From: Bradyrhizobium sp. 164
Lineage (GTDB): Bacteria; Pseudomonadota; Alphaproteobacteria; Rhizobiales; Xanthobacteraceae
Direction: 5' to 3'
Assembly: GCF_023073715.1 (NCBI RefSeq)
Contig: NZ_JADPKA010000108.1
Span: 1 to 64,000 of the forward strand
Length of the DNA stretch: 64,000 nt
The notes under the pieces are model-generated. The model did no database searches. It was not told the origin of the DNA and worked only from the letters and a program-made list of their open reading frames with translations. The translations under genes were made by a program, and so were the position numbers. How positions within the stretch are numbered: the stretch's first letter is position 1; each line of letters begins with the position of its first letter. This document shows, piece after piece, positions 51,712-60,951 of the stretch.

Positions 51712-52323
51712 ATGTCGGTGATCGAAACGGTTGAACAGCTGGAGGCCATCTACGGCGTCACCAACGATGCCTCGACCGTGAAAGTCGCCGACCATGTCAC
51801 GCCACTCTACCGCATCTACATCGAGAAGGCGCCGTTCGCGGCGCTCGCCACGGTCGGGCCGGAGGGCATCGACTGCTCGCCGCGCGGCGATCTCCCTGGC
51901 TTTGTCCGCATTCATGACCCGAAGACACTGATGCTGCCCGATCGCCGCGGCAACAATCGGGTCGATTCCCTGCGCAATATCGTGCGCGATCCCCGGGTGT
52001 CGCTGATGTTCCTGATTCCCGGCTCCGGCAATGCGGTTCGTGCCAACGGCCGCGCCCATCTCTCGATTGATCCCGAACTGCTGGCCTCGTTCAAGGTCGA
52101 AGGCAAGGCGCCGCGCAGCGTCATGGTCATGAGCGTGGACGAGATCTACTTCCAATGCGCCCGCGCCATCGTCCGCGCCGACCTCTGGAATCCCGACAGG
52201 CGCGTCGACCCAAAGACCCTGCCGACGCCCGGCCAGATCCTGGCCGAGATGAGCGAGAACAAGGTCGGCGGCGCGGAGTACGACCGCGCCTGGCCCGCGC
52301 GAGCCGCAGCGACGATGTGGTGA
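51712..52323 (+). CDS. PPOX-type flavoprotein (pyridoxamine 5'-phosphate oxidase-related)
   Basis: 203-residue FMN-binding split-barrel protein (MSMEG_1061-like). LYRIYIEKAPFAALATVGPE, DCSPRGDLPGFVRIHDPKTL, DRRGNNRVDSLRNIVRDPRV and FLIPGSGNAVRANGRAHLSI are conserved. GGAAGA precedes ATG 51712. It follows phnN after 28 bp on the same strand and probably shares the transcript, but no role in phosphonate use is known. Confidence 0.85.
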   Translation: MSVIETVEQLEAIYGVTNDASTVKVADHVTPLYRIYIEKAPFAALATVGPEGIDCSPRGDLPGFVRIHDPKTLMLPDRRGNNRVDSLRNIVRDPRVSLMFLIPGSGNAVRANGRAHLSIDPELLASFKVEGKAPRSVMVMSVDEIYFQCARAIVRADLWNPDRRVDPKTLPTPGQILAEMSENKVGGAEYDRAWPARAAATMW

Positions 52324-52330
52324 CTTTTCT

Positions 52331-52537
52331 TACCCTCTCCCCTTGCGGGAGAGGGTGGCTCGCCGCGATAGCGGCGAGACGGGTGAGGGGTATCTCTCCG
52401 CGAGCGACCCTCTCACAGCTGATCTCGCGGACAGATACCCCTCATCCGGCGCCATAGCCGAAGCTTCGCTTCGACGTTCTTGAGAACGGCGGCCGAAGGC
52501 CGCCTATGCCACCTTCTCCCACAAGGGGAGAAGGGAA
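52331..52537. repeat. Palindromic intergenic repeat element, complex
   Basis: CTCTCCCCTTGCGGGAGAGG at the left pairs with CTTCTCCCACAAGGGGAGAAGG-type sequence at the right. Inner arms TATCGCGGCGA / CTCGCCGCGATAGC and CGGGTGAGGGGTATCTC / GATACCCCTCATCCG fold further. Same class as the element at 44334. Confidence 0.7.
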
Positions 52538-52563
52538 GAACGAGTCCGCGGCGGCGGCTCACC

Positions 52564-53295
52564 TCAATTGAACGCCATGCCGCCGCTCAGCGCGATGGTC
52601 TGACCCGTCATGTAGGCATTGTCGACCAGCAGCATCACTGCCTTCGCCACCTCCTCCGCCGTGCCGAAGCGGCCGAGCGGGATGCGGCTGACGAGCTGTT
52701 GCTGGCCGCTCATCATGTCGGTCTCGATCAGCGACGGCGCCACCGCGTTGACGGTGATGCCCTCCTTCACCAGCCGCGCGGCATAACCTCGCGTGAGGCC
52801 TTCCATGCCGGCCTTGGACGCGTTGTAGTGCGGGCCGATCGAGCCGGCACCGCGCGCAGCCCCGGAGGAGATGTTGACGATGCGGCCCCACTTCCGGGAG
52901 CGCATCGACGGCAGCACGGCCTGCGTGCACAGGAACACGGATTTCAGATTGACCAGGATGGTCCGGTCGAAATCGTCTTCGCTGAGATCATCGAGGCCGC
53001 GCGTGATCGCGATGCCAGCATTGTTGACGAGGATGTCGATCGGTCCGAGTCCGGCCGTGACGCGCTCGACCATGCCGGTCACGGCCTCGCGCTGCGAGAC
53101 GTCGGCTGCGACGACGATGGCGCGGCCGCCCTGCTTGCCGATCTCGCCTGCCAGCTGCTCGGCCCGACCGATCTGCTCGCGGCAGTTGATCGCTACGGCG
53201 GCACCGGCCTCGGCCAGGGCGCGACAGACGGCCGCGCCAATTCCGCGCGAGCCGCCGGTGACGAGCGCCGTGCGCCCCTTCAGACTGTCTGTCAT
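52564..53295 (-). CDS. SDR-family oxidoreductase (FabG-like)
   Basis: 243-residue short-chain dehydrogenase. TGxxxGIG as TGGSRGIGAAV (about 11-21), VNNAGI, catalytic Ser in NISSGAARG and YNASKAG (Tyr, Lys). NADP(H) preference is likely from the Arg in the GSRGIG-loop. Closest appearance is 3-oxoacyl-ACP reductase type, but the substrate is unknown. ATG at 53295 has GGAG upstream. Single gene. Confidence 0.88.
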   Translation of the reverse strand: MTDSLKGRTALVTGGSRGIGAAVCRALAEAGAAVAINCREQIGRAEQLAGEIGKQGGRAIVVAADVSQREAVTGMVERVTAGLGPIDILVNNAGIAITRGLDDLSEDDFDRTILVNLKSVFLCTQAVLPSMRSRKWGRIVNISSGAARGAGSIGPHYNASKAGMEGLTRGYAARLVKEGITVNAVAPSLIETDMMSGQQQLVSRIPLGRFGTAEEVAKAVMLLVDNAYMTGQTIALSGGMAFN

Positions 53296-53373
53296 GAGAA
53301 ACTCCGATCCGATCACAGCGGGATCGCCGGACGTCGGCCACTGCCATTCAAGTCAAAAGGCCGCTACATGAAT

Positions 53374-53877
53374 TTAGCGCCGCCGCCGCGCCCTGGTGCG
53401 CGCCGCCTTCTTGGCGGCGGCGGAGCGGGTCTTGGCGCCCTTGGTGCGGCTCGCTTTCCGCGCAGCGGCCGAACGTGACGCCGCGGTTCGCCGGCTCGCG
53501 GCGCTTTTGGCCTGTTTTGACAGCGCGCTGCGCGACGCCGTTGAGCGCGGCTCCTTCTTCAGGACATTTTCCACGGCGCGCGACACGCGCGGCCGGCGCT
53601 TCGGGGTGCGCTTGCCCTGGCCGACCTCATAGGCATATTTGGCGCTGCGGCGCGTCGATTTCTTGGTGCGCCCCTTGCGCGGCGGCGGCAGATCGACGCC
53701 GGCGCGGCGTGCCTCGGAAAGGCCGATGGCAATGGCTTGCTTTGTCGAGCGTGCGCCGTGCTTGCCTTTACGAATCTTGTCGATCTCGTCCTTGACGAAT
53801 TCGCCGGCCTGCGTGCTCGCAGATTTGCCGGCGCGCTTGTCCTGCTTCGCTTTGCGAATGATTTCCTGTCTTGGCAT
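53374..53877 (-). CDS. DUF6496 / histone H1-like basic protein
   Basis: 167 residues. N-terminal DUF6496 region (MPRQEIIRKAKQDKRAGKSA, STQAGEFVKDEIDKIRKGKH, GARSTKQAIAIGLSEARRAG) followed by a very basic Lys/Arg/Ala/Ser tail (KSAASRRTAASRSAAARKAS) like histone H1. Likely DNA-associated; the role in rhizobia is unknown. Monocistronic. Confidence 0.87.
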   Translation of the reverse strand: MPRQEIIRKAKQDKRAGKSASTQAGEFVKDEIDKIRKGKHGARSTKQAIAIGLSEARRAGVDLPPPRKGRTKKSTRRSAKYAYEVGQGKRTPKRRPRVSRAVENVLKKEPRSTASRSALSKQAKSAASRRTAASRSAAARKASRTKGAKTRSAAAKKAARTRARRRR

Positions 53878-53945
53878 GAGTCGAGTTCCCTTCGAGATGA
53901 CAGGGATGTCTCACCGCAACGCATAACCCGGACGATTGATCCTTT

Positions 53946-54728
53946 TCAGTTCCTCAGCGCCGCCAGCAGTTCGTCGGGACGCTCGGCCATGATCATGTGC
54001 CCTGCGCCCGGCACGATGACGGTCTTCGCATGCGGGATCGCCGCCGCCAGCGCCTTGCCGGCTTTCGCGGGAGTCATCATGTCCCGCTCGCCGAGAATCA
54101 GCGTGGTCGGGACCTTCACGCTCGCAGCCGCGGCAAGTGCATTCGCATAGCCGTTGCAGGCCGACAGATCCCCGAACAGCACGCCCGGGTCGCAATGCTT
54201 CAACACGGCCTGCGCGCCGCCATGCATCCAAAGGCCCGGCGCGAGGCTGCCCCCGAGCTCGGCCTTGAAGCCGAGACCCCAGATCGAGACCATGTCGACG
54301 GCGTCCTGGTCATTGGCTTCGGCGGCTTTGAGCAGATCCGGGCCGACGGTCATGGTCGCGGCGGTGCCGATCAGGCTCAGCGCGGAAACCTTGTCCGGAT
54401 GCCGCGCCGCCGTCTCCAGCGAGATCAGCGAGCCCATGGAATGGCCGATCAGTTGCGCCTTCGCGGCGCCGGCCGCATCCAGCAGCGCCGCGGTCCAGTC
54501 GGCCATCTCGGCGATGGTCGACAGCGACGGCCCGGCCGAGCGACCGTGGCCGGGCAGGTCTGGCGCCAGCACGGAAAAGCCGTGATGGGCGAACCAGCGC
54601 GTGTGCAGCGCCCAGGTCGAATGATCGAAGCCGGCGCCGTGAATGAAGGCGACCGCGGGCAGCGACTTGTCGAAGTCGCGGCCGCCGGTTGCGACAAACA
54701 CGTCGGTGCCGTTGACGGAAAGCTTCAT
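53946..54728 (-). CDS. Alpha/beta hydrolase
   Basis: 260 residues. Oxyanion hole HGAGFDHSTW, nucleophile GHSMG (Ser about 116), catalytic Asp in LGERDMMTPAK and His in GAGHMIMAERPDE. Esterase/hydrolase of unknown substrate. It starts 4 bp after the metY stop and is therefore in its operon; a job in sulfur or acyl-homoserine metabolism is possible but unproved. Confidence 0.88.
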   Translation of the reverse strand: MKLSVNGTDVFVATGGRDFDKSLPAVAFIHGAGFDHSTWALHTRWFAHHGFSVLAPDLPGHGRSAGPSLSTIAEMADWTAALLDAAGAAKAQLIGHSMGSLISLETAARHPDKVSALSLIGTAATMTVGPDLLKAAEANDQDAVDMVSIWGLGFKAELGGSLAPGLWMHGGAQAVLKHCDPGVLFGDLSACNGYANALAAAASVKVPTTLILGERDMMTPAKAGKALAAAIPHAKTVIVPGAGHMIMAERPDELLAALRN

Positions 54729-54732
54729 GGCG

Positions 54733-56028
54733 TCAGACCTTTTGCGAGATGCGCAGCGCTTGGTTGAGATCGTCGATGATGTCGCTTGCCGTCTCGATGC
54801 CGACCGAGAGCCGCACCAGCTCCTCGCCGATTCCGGCGGCCTTGAGCTGCTCGGCGTCCATCTGCTGATGCGTGGTCGAGGCGGGGTGGATCACCAAGGT
54901 CTTGGCATCGCCGACATTGGCGAGATGGCTGATCATGCGCAGTGATTCGATGAACGTGCGCCCGGCGGGCCGGCCGCCCTTGATGCCGAAGGAGACGATG
55001 GAGCCGGCACCGCGCGGCAGCAGCGCCCTTGCGAGCTGAAAGTCCGGGTGGTTCTCCAGCGAGGGATGCAGCACCCAATCGACGGCCTTGTTGGCTTTCA
55101 GCGCGTCCAGCACGAGATGCGTGTTCTGCATGTGCCGGTCCATACGCACGCCCAGGGTCTCGACGCCCTGAAGCAGCTGGAACGCGTTGGTCGGCGACAG
55201 GCATGCGCCGAAATCGCGCAGGCCCTCGGTGCGCGCGCGCATGATGAAGGCCGCGGTGCCGAACTGCTCGTCGAAGACGATGCCGTGATAGCCGCCATAG
55301 GGCTCGGTCAGCGCGCCGAACTTGCCCGAGCCGCGCCAGTCGAAGCGGCCGCCGTCGACGATGGCGCCGCCGATCGCAATGCCGTGTCCGCCGATCCATT
55401 TGGTCGCCGAATGCATGACGATGTCTGCGCCGAGCTCGATGGGGCGGCTGAGATAGGGTGTGGCGAAGGTGTTGTCGATCAGCAGCGGAATTTTTGCCTC
55501 ATGCGCGATCGCCGCGACCTTGGGAATGTCGAGCACTTCCAGCCCGGGATTGCCGATGGTCTCGCCGATCACGAGCTTCGTGTTCGGCCCGATCGCGGCG
55601 CGGAACGCGTCGAGATCGCGCGGCTTGACGAAACTGGTGGTGATGCCGAAGCGCGGCAGCGTATGCGCCAGCAGGTTGATGGTGCCGCCATAGAGTGAGC
55701 TCGATGCCACGATGTGGTCGCCGGCGTTCAAAAGTGTCGCGATCGCCAGATGCAGCGCGGCCATGCCGCTGGCGGTGCAGATCGCACCGACACCGCCTTC
55801 GAGCGCCGCGAGCCGCTCCTCCAGCACACCGGTGGTCGGATTGGAGATGCGCGTATAGATGTGGCCGGCGCGCTCCAGGTTGAACAGCGCGGCGGCGTGA
55901 TCGGAATCCTGGAACACGTAGGACGTGGTCTGGTAGATCGGCACGGCGCGGGCGCCGGTTACGGGATCCGGATGCTGGCCCGCATGCAGGCTCAGGGTCT
56001 CGAAGGCAGGCGGCTTTGGCGCGGGCAT
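54733..56028 (-). CDS. metY: O-acetylhomoserine sulfhydrylase-type PLP enzyme
   Basis: 431-residue Cys/Met metabolism PLP enzyme. YTRISNPTTGVLEERLAALE, ASSSLYGGTINLLAHTLP, the PLP lysine in MHSATKWIGGHG and the C-terminal RLSVGIETASDIIDDLNQAL are diagnostic. Length (about 430) fits O-acetylhomoserine aminocarboxypropyltransferase (MetY), which makes homocysteine from sulfide. Followed by the alpha/beta hydrolase gene. No SAM-II riboswitch was seen in the 80 bp upstream. Confidence 0.92.
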   Translation of the reverse strand: MPAPKPPAFETLSLHAGQHPDPVTGARAVPIYQTTSYVFQDSDHAAALFNLERAGHIYTRISNPTTGVLEERLAALEGGVGAICTASGMAALHLAIATLLNAGDHIVASSSLYGGTINLLAHTLPRFGITTSFVKPRDLDAFRAAIGPNTKLVIGETIGNPGLEVLDIPKVAAIAHEAKIPLLIDNTFATPYLSRPIELGADIVMHSATKWIGGHGIAIGGAIVDGGRFDWRGSGKFGALTEPYGGYHGIVFDEQFGTAAFIMRARTEGLRDFGACLSPTNAFQLLQGVETLGVRMDRHMQNTHLVLDALKANKAVDWVLHPSLENHPDFQLARALLPRGAGSIVSFGIKGGRPAGRTFIESLRMISHLANVGDAKTLVIHPASTTHQQMDAEQLKAAGIGEELVRLSVGIETASDIIDDLNQALRISQKV

Positions 56029-56072
56029 GCGTGGCCTCGTTGGTCGATCGGCGGAGGCCGCCCTTGTGCCAC

Positions 56073-56106
56073 AAAAAGAAGCGCTGCGTCAGCCCATTGA
56101 CAGCGC
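56073..56106 (-). terminator. Probable terminator after the LLM oxidoreductase unit
   Basis: On the minus strand GCGCTG and CAGCGC form a 6-bp stem around a 14-base loop, followed by TTCTTTTT. It ends the transcript from 57310 before metY. Confidence 0.45.
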
Positions 56107-56108
56107 CT

Positions 56109-56287
56109 CTAACCCCCGGATCGCTCGATGATCCCGGCCTCGCGCAGCAAGATCTCCGCGTCTGGTAGGCTTCGAATCTCTTCTCGTTGGCCGCGACGAT
56201 CTTTCGCGCGTCCTGCGCCGGCATCGCGGCGAGGATGGCGATGGGGCAGTTCGCGTTCGGCCAGCTCACGGTCAGCCTCCAGCACAT
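56109..56287 (-). pseudogene. Short gene remnant with frameshift
   Basis: One frame encodes ILAAMPAQDARKIVAANEKR FEAY and a neighbouring frame continues PDAEILLREAGIIERSGG to the stop at 56109, which together look like the end of a conserved protein broken by a one-base shift near 56165. No family recognised. It follows the LLM oxidoreductase directly. Confidence 0.4.
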
Positions 56288-56302
56288 CAAGGCCCAACGC
56301 GC

Positions 56303-57310
<1,008 letters not shown>

Positions 57311-57555
57311 GTGTGGTACCCGTGAAGGGCGCGTGTGCGCGGGGACCTCACATATAGGGGACCAGGGATAGGAATGCTGCTCGAACCTGTCGCGACTTGG
57401 ATCTTGACGGAGCAGCGCATCCTTGACGCTGCAGCCCGCGCTGCCCGTTCACAACACTGTTATTGCGACCTATGGCGCCCTTCGTCGCAACTGGGCGTTC
57501 TGCGCCTGTTGTTATAGATTGCCGGAGCACTGCTCGGTTGCCAGGAGGAACTGAC

Positions 57556-58059
57556 ATGACCACGGTCGTACTCAACCGCCGCAACCTCCTCGCCGCTGGC
57601 GGCTCGGTGCTCGCAACCGGGGTTTTGGCGAGCGGAGTTTCCGGGCTGCTGTTGCCCGCCCGTGCCGAAGGCCTCGCGCCGACCGAGTCGATGTCGGGCG
57701 GGGCGAACAACTACCGCAAGGGCGCGGCGATCGTGGAGCGGATCGGAAAGGGCGGCTTCTGGATGAGCGGTACCGTGCGCCGCGCCGGCGACGGGGCTCC
57801 GCTCGCCGGGCAGCGCATCCAGATCTGGGCGCACACCGTCGAGGGGCAGGAGCACGAGCCGCAGAGTCATGGCGCCACGCTCACCGACAAGGACGGCAAG
57901 TTCCGGCTCGAGATGCCGCAGATCATTCCCATCTTCGGCCAGCCGCATGGTCACCTCGCCTATGACAGCGGCGAGTTCAAAACCGTCTTTCTGCGTCCGG
58001 TGATGCGGAGCGCAAAGGAAACCAGCCTCGAGGCGCACTTCGTCCTGCAGCCAGCTTGA
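57556..58059 (+). CDS. Tat-exported intradiol-dioxygenase-like protein
   Basis: 167 residues. N-terminal NRRNLLAAGGSVLATGVLAS is a twin-arginine signal; the mature part has the immunoglobulin-like intradiol dioxygenase/CNA-B core: SGTVRRAGDGAPLAGQRIQIW, LTDKDGKFRLEMPQI, PHGHLAYDSG (His131, His133) aligning with the RPxHxHF iron site. The two Tyr ligands of true intradiol enzymes are not seen (WAHTVEGQEHE in place of WxADAxGxY), so activity is doubtful. Strong AGGAGG site. Followed after 22 bp by a ferric-reductase-like membrane protein. Confidence 0.8.
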   Translation: MTTVVLNRRNLLAAGGSVLATGVLASGVSGLLLPARAEGLAPTESMSGGANNYRKGAAIVERIGKGGFWMSGTVRRAGDGAPLAGQRIQIWAHTVEGQEHEPQSHGATLTDKDGKFRLEMPQIIPIFGQPHGHLAYDSGEFKTVFLRPVMRSAKETSLEAHFVLQPA

Positions 58060-58081
58060 GCCGCGAATTGCAAATGAAGGG

Positions 58082-58705
58082 ATGGGAATCGGCCCGGGCG
58101 ACCCTGATCTGGGTGCCCTTGCCTTGGCCATTTGCGTGCCGATCGCCGCCGCAGCAGGAAGCGACCTGCTCGCTTGGCGCGGTCCGGTCTACATCCTCGC
58201 CGGCTTCGCAGGGATCGTCGCCCTCGGTCTTGTGCTCGTTCAGCCCCTGCTGATCGGCGGATATTTGCCGGGGCTATCGGCTTATCGCGGACGGCGTGCC
58301 CATCACTGGATCGGCGGCGCGCTGGCCTTTGCGGTGGTGATCCATGTCGCCGGGCTCTGGATCACCAGTCCGCCCGACATGATCGACGCCCTTACCTTCT
58401 CATCGCCGACGCCGTTCTCTCCCTTTGGCGTGGTCGCCATGTGGGCCATCTTCGCTGTCGCGCTTCTGGCTCTCTTGCGGCGGCGGCTGGGATTGCGGCT
58501 GCGAACCTGGCGCATCGTCCATATTCCCCTCGCGATCGTCATCGTCGCAGCCAGCGTAGCCCATTGCCTGCTGATCGAGGGGACGATGGAGACGACCTCC
58601 AAGATTGTGCTTTGTGCGCTCGTTCTCGCGGCGGCCATCAAAGTGATGGCTGATCTGGTTTGGAGAAAGCGGACGTTGCGCGGAGAGGGCATTGCGCGGC
58701 AGTAG
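58082..58705 (+). CDS. Ferric reductase-like transmembrane protein
   Basis: 207 residues, about six transmembrane helices. Heme-type His pairs in YRGRRAHHWIGGALAFAVVI HVAG and RTWRIVHIPLAIVIVAASVA HCLL fit the ferric_reduct domain (cf. YedZ/MsrQ). It probably carries b-type heme and passes electrons to, or works with, the exported protein encoded just upstream. Gene pair; no NADH-binding domain is fused, so the electron donor is unknown. Confidence 0.85.
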   Translation: MGIGPGDPDLGALALAICVPIAAAAGSDLLAWRGPVYILAGFAGIVALGLVLVQPLLIGGYLPGLSAYRGRRAHHWIGGALAFAVVIHVAGLWITSPPDMIDALTFSSPTPFSPFGVVAMWAIFAVALLALLRRRLGLRLRTWRIVHIPLAIVIVAASVAHCLLIEGTMETTSKIVLCALVLAAAIKVMADLVWRKRTLRGEGIARQ

Positions 58706-58710
58706 GCGTC

Positions 58711-58818
58711 GGATGGATAGAGCACTTGCGAAATCCATTGTGCTTCGTCATCGGCAAGCCTCGACGGGCTTCGCTGCCGCCTTGGCTCTTTGCGCTACGG
58801 CGGACTAGTCGCCCTACC
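58711..58818. repeat. Dispersed repeat, copy A
   Basis: Starts GGATGGATAGAGCACTTGCG AAATCC and ends near CGGCGGACTAGTCGCCCTAC. The same ends recur at 59216-59330, and the first third at 59918-59945. Such 'GGATGGGTAGAGCxxTTGCGAAACCCAT' repeats are common in Bradyrhizobium. Confidence 0.65.
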
Positions 58819-58846
58819 CACGCCACGAGCTGGACGTGATTAGAAA

Positions 58847-59050
58847 TCACGATTTGTCGTGCGCGTACTTCTCCAGAAGCAGCCGATTATATTCATCTCT
58901 CACGGCTCTCCGCGAAATATGCCCTTTTCGGTCTTTGGCGATCTTCAGAAGATCGGGATCAGTCGGTGCCCGTGATTTCCGCCTAAATCTCGCAAAGAGT
59001 GGGGTCGTAGGCGCCGACGTCGTTCCAAACAGCCGGTCAAACCATCCCAT
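58847..59050 (-). CDS. Small conserved protein, 67 residues
   Basis: MGWFDRLFGTTSAPTTPLFA, then RFRRKSRAPTDPDLLKIAKD, RKGHISRRAVRDEYNRLLLE and KYAHDKS. Basic soluble protein with an amphipathic N-terminus (MGWFDRLFG) that could bind membranes. Unrecognised but coding-like. Flanked by two copies of the dispersed repeat. Confidence 0.6.
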   Translation of the reverse strand: MGWFDRLFGTTSAPTTPLFARFRRKSRAPTDPDLLKIAKDRKGHISRRAVRDEYNRLLLEKYAHDKS

Positions 59051-59215
59051 TGTGTCCTCCCGGACAGACGGCAGATTACGACATTATCACCATGAATTTG
59101 GGGGTCAAACGGATTGCGTCCGCGGCTAATGGCCCCGGACTACGCTTGCACTCCATCCGGGTTACGCCACCGGAAAAGCGGACGGTGCGCGGCGTGTTGC
59201 GCGGCGGCGAGCGCA

Positions 59216-59330
59216 GGATGAGTAGAGCACTTGCGAAATCCGCCACGTTTCGCCACTGAACGAGCTTGATGGATTTCGCCACCGCCTTCGCTCTCTGCGC
59301 TGCGGCGGACAAGTCGCGCTAGCCATCCTA
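59216..59330. repeat. Dispersed repeat, copy B
   Basis: Starts GGATGAGTAGAGCACTTGCG and ends CGGCGGACAAGTCGCGCTAG; see copy A at 58711. Same orientation, about 505 bp apart, with the 67-residue gene between them. Confidence 0.65.
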
Positions 59331-59430
59331 CGCATATTTTGTTGGCCTCTTCTTGCGAACACGTCGGGCATCGTCAGCGCCGATGTCTGCTCTGCTTGCC
59401 GCAGATGGCGACGGGGCGTATCCTTGCGCG

Positions 59431-59907
59431 ATGGCTGTCAGCGCTCCCGATCTGAAGGCGTTCCTGCTCGCCACGCCGTTCTTCGGTGGTCTCCCGGAAC
59501 CGAGTCTCGACCTCCTGATCTCGATGCTGGTCGAGCGCCGCTTTGATGCCGGAGCAACCGTCGTGGCGGAGGGCGAGCAGGGACGCTCGATGTTCATCGT
59601 CAAATCCGGTCGGCTGGCGGTGCGCAAACGGGCGAATTCGGGGAACGTCATCCCAATTTCCGCTCTGGAGCCTGGCGATTTCTTTGGTGAAATGACGCTG
59701 ATTGAAATGCAGAATCGCTCCGCCACGGTGGTGGCGGAAGGGCCGACGGTGCTGTACGAGCTGACCGCCCAAAAGCTCTACGCTTGCTACAAGGCCGATA
59801 TCCACGCCTACGTGATCGTCCTCCAGAACATCAATCGCGAACTGTGCCGACGGCTGCGCCGTGCCGACGATCGCTTCATGGGACAGCAAATGCGTGACGA
59901 CAATTGA
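59431..59907 (+). CDS. Cyclic nucleotide-binding domain protein
   Basis: 158-residue protein consisting of one cNMP-binding (Crp-type) beta-roll: FGGLPEPSLDLLISMLVERR, FDAGATVVAEGEQGRSMFIV, LEPGDFFGEMTLIEMQNRSA (phosphate-binding cassette with FGE and RSA) and a C-terminal helix (YVIVLQNINRELCRRLRRAD). No DNA-binding domain, so it probably regulates another protein or senses cAMP/c-di-GMP-like ligands. ATG at 59431 fits the domain edge; ATG at 59383 is an alternative. Confidence 0.85.
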   Translation: MAVSAPDLKAFLLATPFFGGLPEPSLDLLISMLVERRFDAGATVVAEGEQGRSMFIVKSGRLAVRKRANSGNVIPISALEPGDFFGEMTLIEMQNRSATVVAEGPTVLYELTAQKLYACYKADIHAYVIVLQNINRELCRRLRRADDRFMGQQMRDDN

Positions 59908-59917
59908 CCGTGCGTAG

Positions 59918-59945
59918 GATGGGTACAGCGCTTGCGAAACCCATG
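59918..59945. repeat. Dispersed repeat, partial copy C
   Basis: GGATGGGTACAGCGCTTGCG followed by AAACCCAT matches the first third of copies A and B. Confidence 0.55.
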
Positions 59946-60089
59946 GGGCGCGTGGGTTGGCTTCGGCGGCATCGTTGCAGTGCTGCTGGCTAGTCTATTC
60001 GTTGGTCGCTCGTACAAGTTCAAGGGAAAGCCGCCGTAGCCAAGCTGATATCGGGTCGCTGCAACTTTTACCCGTCGGGCAAAACACCC
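59946..60089. repeat. Gene-free stretch with an inverted TTGCCCGACGGG copy
   Basis: At 60066-60086 TTTTACCCGTCGGGCAAAAC repeats, in reverse orientation, the motif found at 18632-18672. No gene seen. Confidence 0.5.
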
Positions 60090-60660
60090 GCCCCATGCAA
60101 AACCTCGTCAATCTCCCGCCGCAAAAATATTCCACTTTACCGAAATTCGGAATTGCGGCATTCTTCCCCTATCCCGGCCCGGGGAGAGGGACGATCGTAC
60201 GTCGTAACGAAACGTGGGCCGGGGTGCGGTGGACGCGGCAGCGTCGGGCACGCCTAGGCGAGACCAGGGCGAGATGAACCTCGTGAGGTCCTTGACTGCG
60301 TGCGGACGGACGGCGCCCTGTCCGGCGAAGCCCTTTGGGCGAAGCCGGATTGCTGCGTACGGCAAAACCGTGTGGTCCTGACCGTCGTTGCTACGGTCAA
60401 GCCTTGCGGAGATGTCTTGAGCCCAACCGGGTCGCGAGGCATCGCCAATTCGCGAGGTGACGGAGGCCAGAAGGAACTCGGCTTTGGGGAGAGCAGGCAT
60501 AAGCCGTCAAACCACTGCGCAGGGAAGGCCGTGTGTTGGGCTTCACCTGTATGCCGCTGTGCAGTTTTTCTGCGTGTGCTTTCGCACAGCGGACCGTGGG
60601 TGCCAGCCGGCACTCGGCCTTCCCTGCGCCCTCTTCACCGAAGAGGGGCACGGAATAGAG
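60090..60660. repeat. Long dispersed repeat of Bradyrhizobium type, no gene
   Basis: No frame here looks coding. From memory, blocks such as AAAAATATTCCACTTTACCG, GGGAGAGGGACGATCGTACG and GGTGCCAGCCGGCACTCGGC recur many times in Bradyrhizobium/Rhodopseudomonas genomes and produce spurious predicted proteins. Internal palindromes (GCTGTGCAGTTTTTCTGCGT GTGCTTTCGCACAGC) suggest it may be transcribed as structured RNA. Repetitiveness was not checked computationally. Confidence 0.5.
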
Positions 60661-60711
60661 CAAAACTCGGGCGCATCGAGCCGCGAGAATGCCTTGTCAT
60701 GTGTGGAACAC

Positions 60712-60736
60712 TGGTGCTGCCGGACAGGATTGAACT
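60712..60736 (-). other. tRNA 3'-end fragment (possible attachment-site scar)
   Basis: On the minus strand the sequence reads a T-arm (stem CACAG/CTGTC with loop TTCAATC, 4 of 5 pairs) followed by CGGCAGC, A and CCA. The rest of a tRNA is missing. Such a fragment is what integration at a tRNA 3' end leaves behind. Confidence 0.5.
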
Positions 60737-60925
60737 GTGATAACAATCCCAAGATCTATTGATTTTATTGCGCTTTTCGGTACGGCGATCTATTTTTGTG
60801 TGGCACCCTTGGGGGCACAAGCAATGTTTACCACATCCGCGGGAGGAGGAAAATCCCGTTAACGTACCAGCTGACTGACTGCCTCTTCGGTTGTTGCGCT
60901 CTTGCGGCACCGGCAAGGGTCGCAC

Positions 60926-60951
60926 TGGCGGAGATAGTGGGACTCTCACCC
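60926..60951 (-). other. Second degenerate tRNA 3'-end fragment
   Basis: On the minus strand GGGGG-TGAGAGT-CCCAC (4 of 5 stem pairs) followed by TATCTCC, G, CCA resembles the T-arm and acceptor 3' strand of a tRNA. It lies 190 bp from the first fragment, in the same orientation. Confidence 0.4.

Noticed and set aside
56029..56108. SAM-II riboswitch upstream of metY
   Set aside because: The region is short and lacks the conserved SAM-II core; it holds a terminator-like hairpin instead.
60108..60663. Several overlapping hypothetical proteins in both strands of the 60-kb repeat
   Set aside because: Frames on both strands with low coding quality inside a dispersed repeat; judged non-coding.
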